Source of the DNA: DAMCAP01 sp964369265 | Lineage (GTDB): Bacteria > Bacillota > Clostridia > Oscillospirales > Ruminococcaceae | DNA length: 5,365 nt | Direction of reading: 5' to 3' | Assembly (NCBI GenBank): GCA_964369265.1 | Contig: CAYJEV010000114.1 | Span: forward strand, 1-5,365 | Shown here: positions 5,103 to 5,365 of the stretch, piece by piece | Layout of the letters: every line of letters begins with the position of its first letter | Position numbering within the stretch: the first letter of the stretch is position 1 | Program-made: the position numbers and the translations under genes | The notes under the pieces: generated by a model | Database searches by the model: none | Seen by the model: the letters and a program-made list of their open reading frames with translations, nothing else | What the model was told of the DNA's origin: nothing

Positions 5103-5365
5103 ATCGTATTGTCGTATTGTAGCGGCGACTATTAGTCGCCATTTTAGTTTTTCGCTAATCCTCTGGTTTTCTTGCCATCAAGGGTCCGCTTTGCTGCCTT
5201 GATGGGTGGGGACGGCAAGTGCGTTCCTCTGTTTATTGGCTTGGTGAAGCTTTCACCCTGTCGTCACCCCAGTTTTTGTGTGAGCTTGAAGCGTTTTTGC
5301 CTGTCTTGTTTTTTTATGTGAAAGCTGTTTAGTTTTTTTAAGTGTTTCGCTCACTGCGGTGAGCG
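5103..5365. other. Hairpin-rich non-coding segment, higher G+C
   Basis: No credible gene: the short open frames lack ribosome binding sites and recognisable protein features. G+C over 5151-5280 is about 52% by count, well above the neighbouring genes. Perfect hairpins are frequent: GGCGACT-att-AGTCGCC (5124-5140); CCATCAAGG/CCTTGATGG (5175-5183, 5197-5205), nested inside CTTGCC/GGCAAG (5171-5176, 5214-5219); GGTGAA-gct-TTCACC (5243-5257); and CGCTCAC-tgcg-GTGAGCG (5348-5365), cut by the window edge. This could be a cluster of intergenic palindromic elements or part of a structured RNA. The sequence alone does not decide. Confidence 0.5.

Noticed and set aside
5253..5363. Minus-strand open frame entering from the right edge (36 codons, Lys/Thr-rich)
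   Set aside because: No ribosome binding site, no recognisable family, and it runs through hairpin-rich repeat-like sequence; most likely chance.

Overview
The window is AT-rich (genes read as roughly one third G+C by eye) with strong AGGAG-type ribosome binding sites, some TTG/GTG initiation and short intergenic gaps. This suggests a low-GC Gram-positive bacterium of the Firmicutes/Clostridia type. That is an inference; no marker gene is present to fix the taxon.

Left half (minus strand): a two-gene peptidase operon. pepT (peptidase T, M20B tripeptide aminopeptidase, 404 aa from the start chosen here) is followed 14 bp later by a 368-aa paralogue of the peptidase-T-like (YqjE-type) group. 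Both keep the full set of di-zinc ligands. A sigma-A-type promoter precedes pepT, a perfect 10-bp hairpin with a T-rich tail closes the operon, and interleaved perfect inverted repeats lie just upstream of the -35.

Centre right (plus strand): an extended -10 promoter drives a TTG-started AI-2E/PerM-family membrane protein (372 aa). A CPBP (CAAX/Abi-type) intramembrane protease gene is coupled to it. The CPBP gene is broken by an apparent -1 frameshift in an A5 run, although every catalytic motif survives in the downstream frame. A strong rho-independent terminator follows further downstream.

The plus-strand pair is bracketed by two inverted copies, about 90% identical by eye, of a ~185-bp MITE-like non-coding element. 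Its ends are reiterated GTGAAAA/TTTTCAC units. Each copy has an internal TATCAC-type hairpin, a TCGC/GCGA hairpin and, at one end, a ~31-bp palindromic unit. A third copy of that palindrome stands alone near the plus-strand promoter. The last ~260 bp carry no credible gene but hold several GC-rich perfect hairpins, and the composition there rises to about half G+C.

The protein-coding content is ordinary: peptide catabolism, a membrane exporter-like protein and a membrane protease. I find no new multi-gene system. The unusual content is non-coding: the nested inverted repeats, the interleaved palindromes upstream of pepT, and the hairpin cluster at the right edge.
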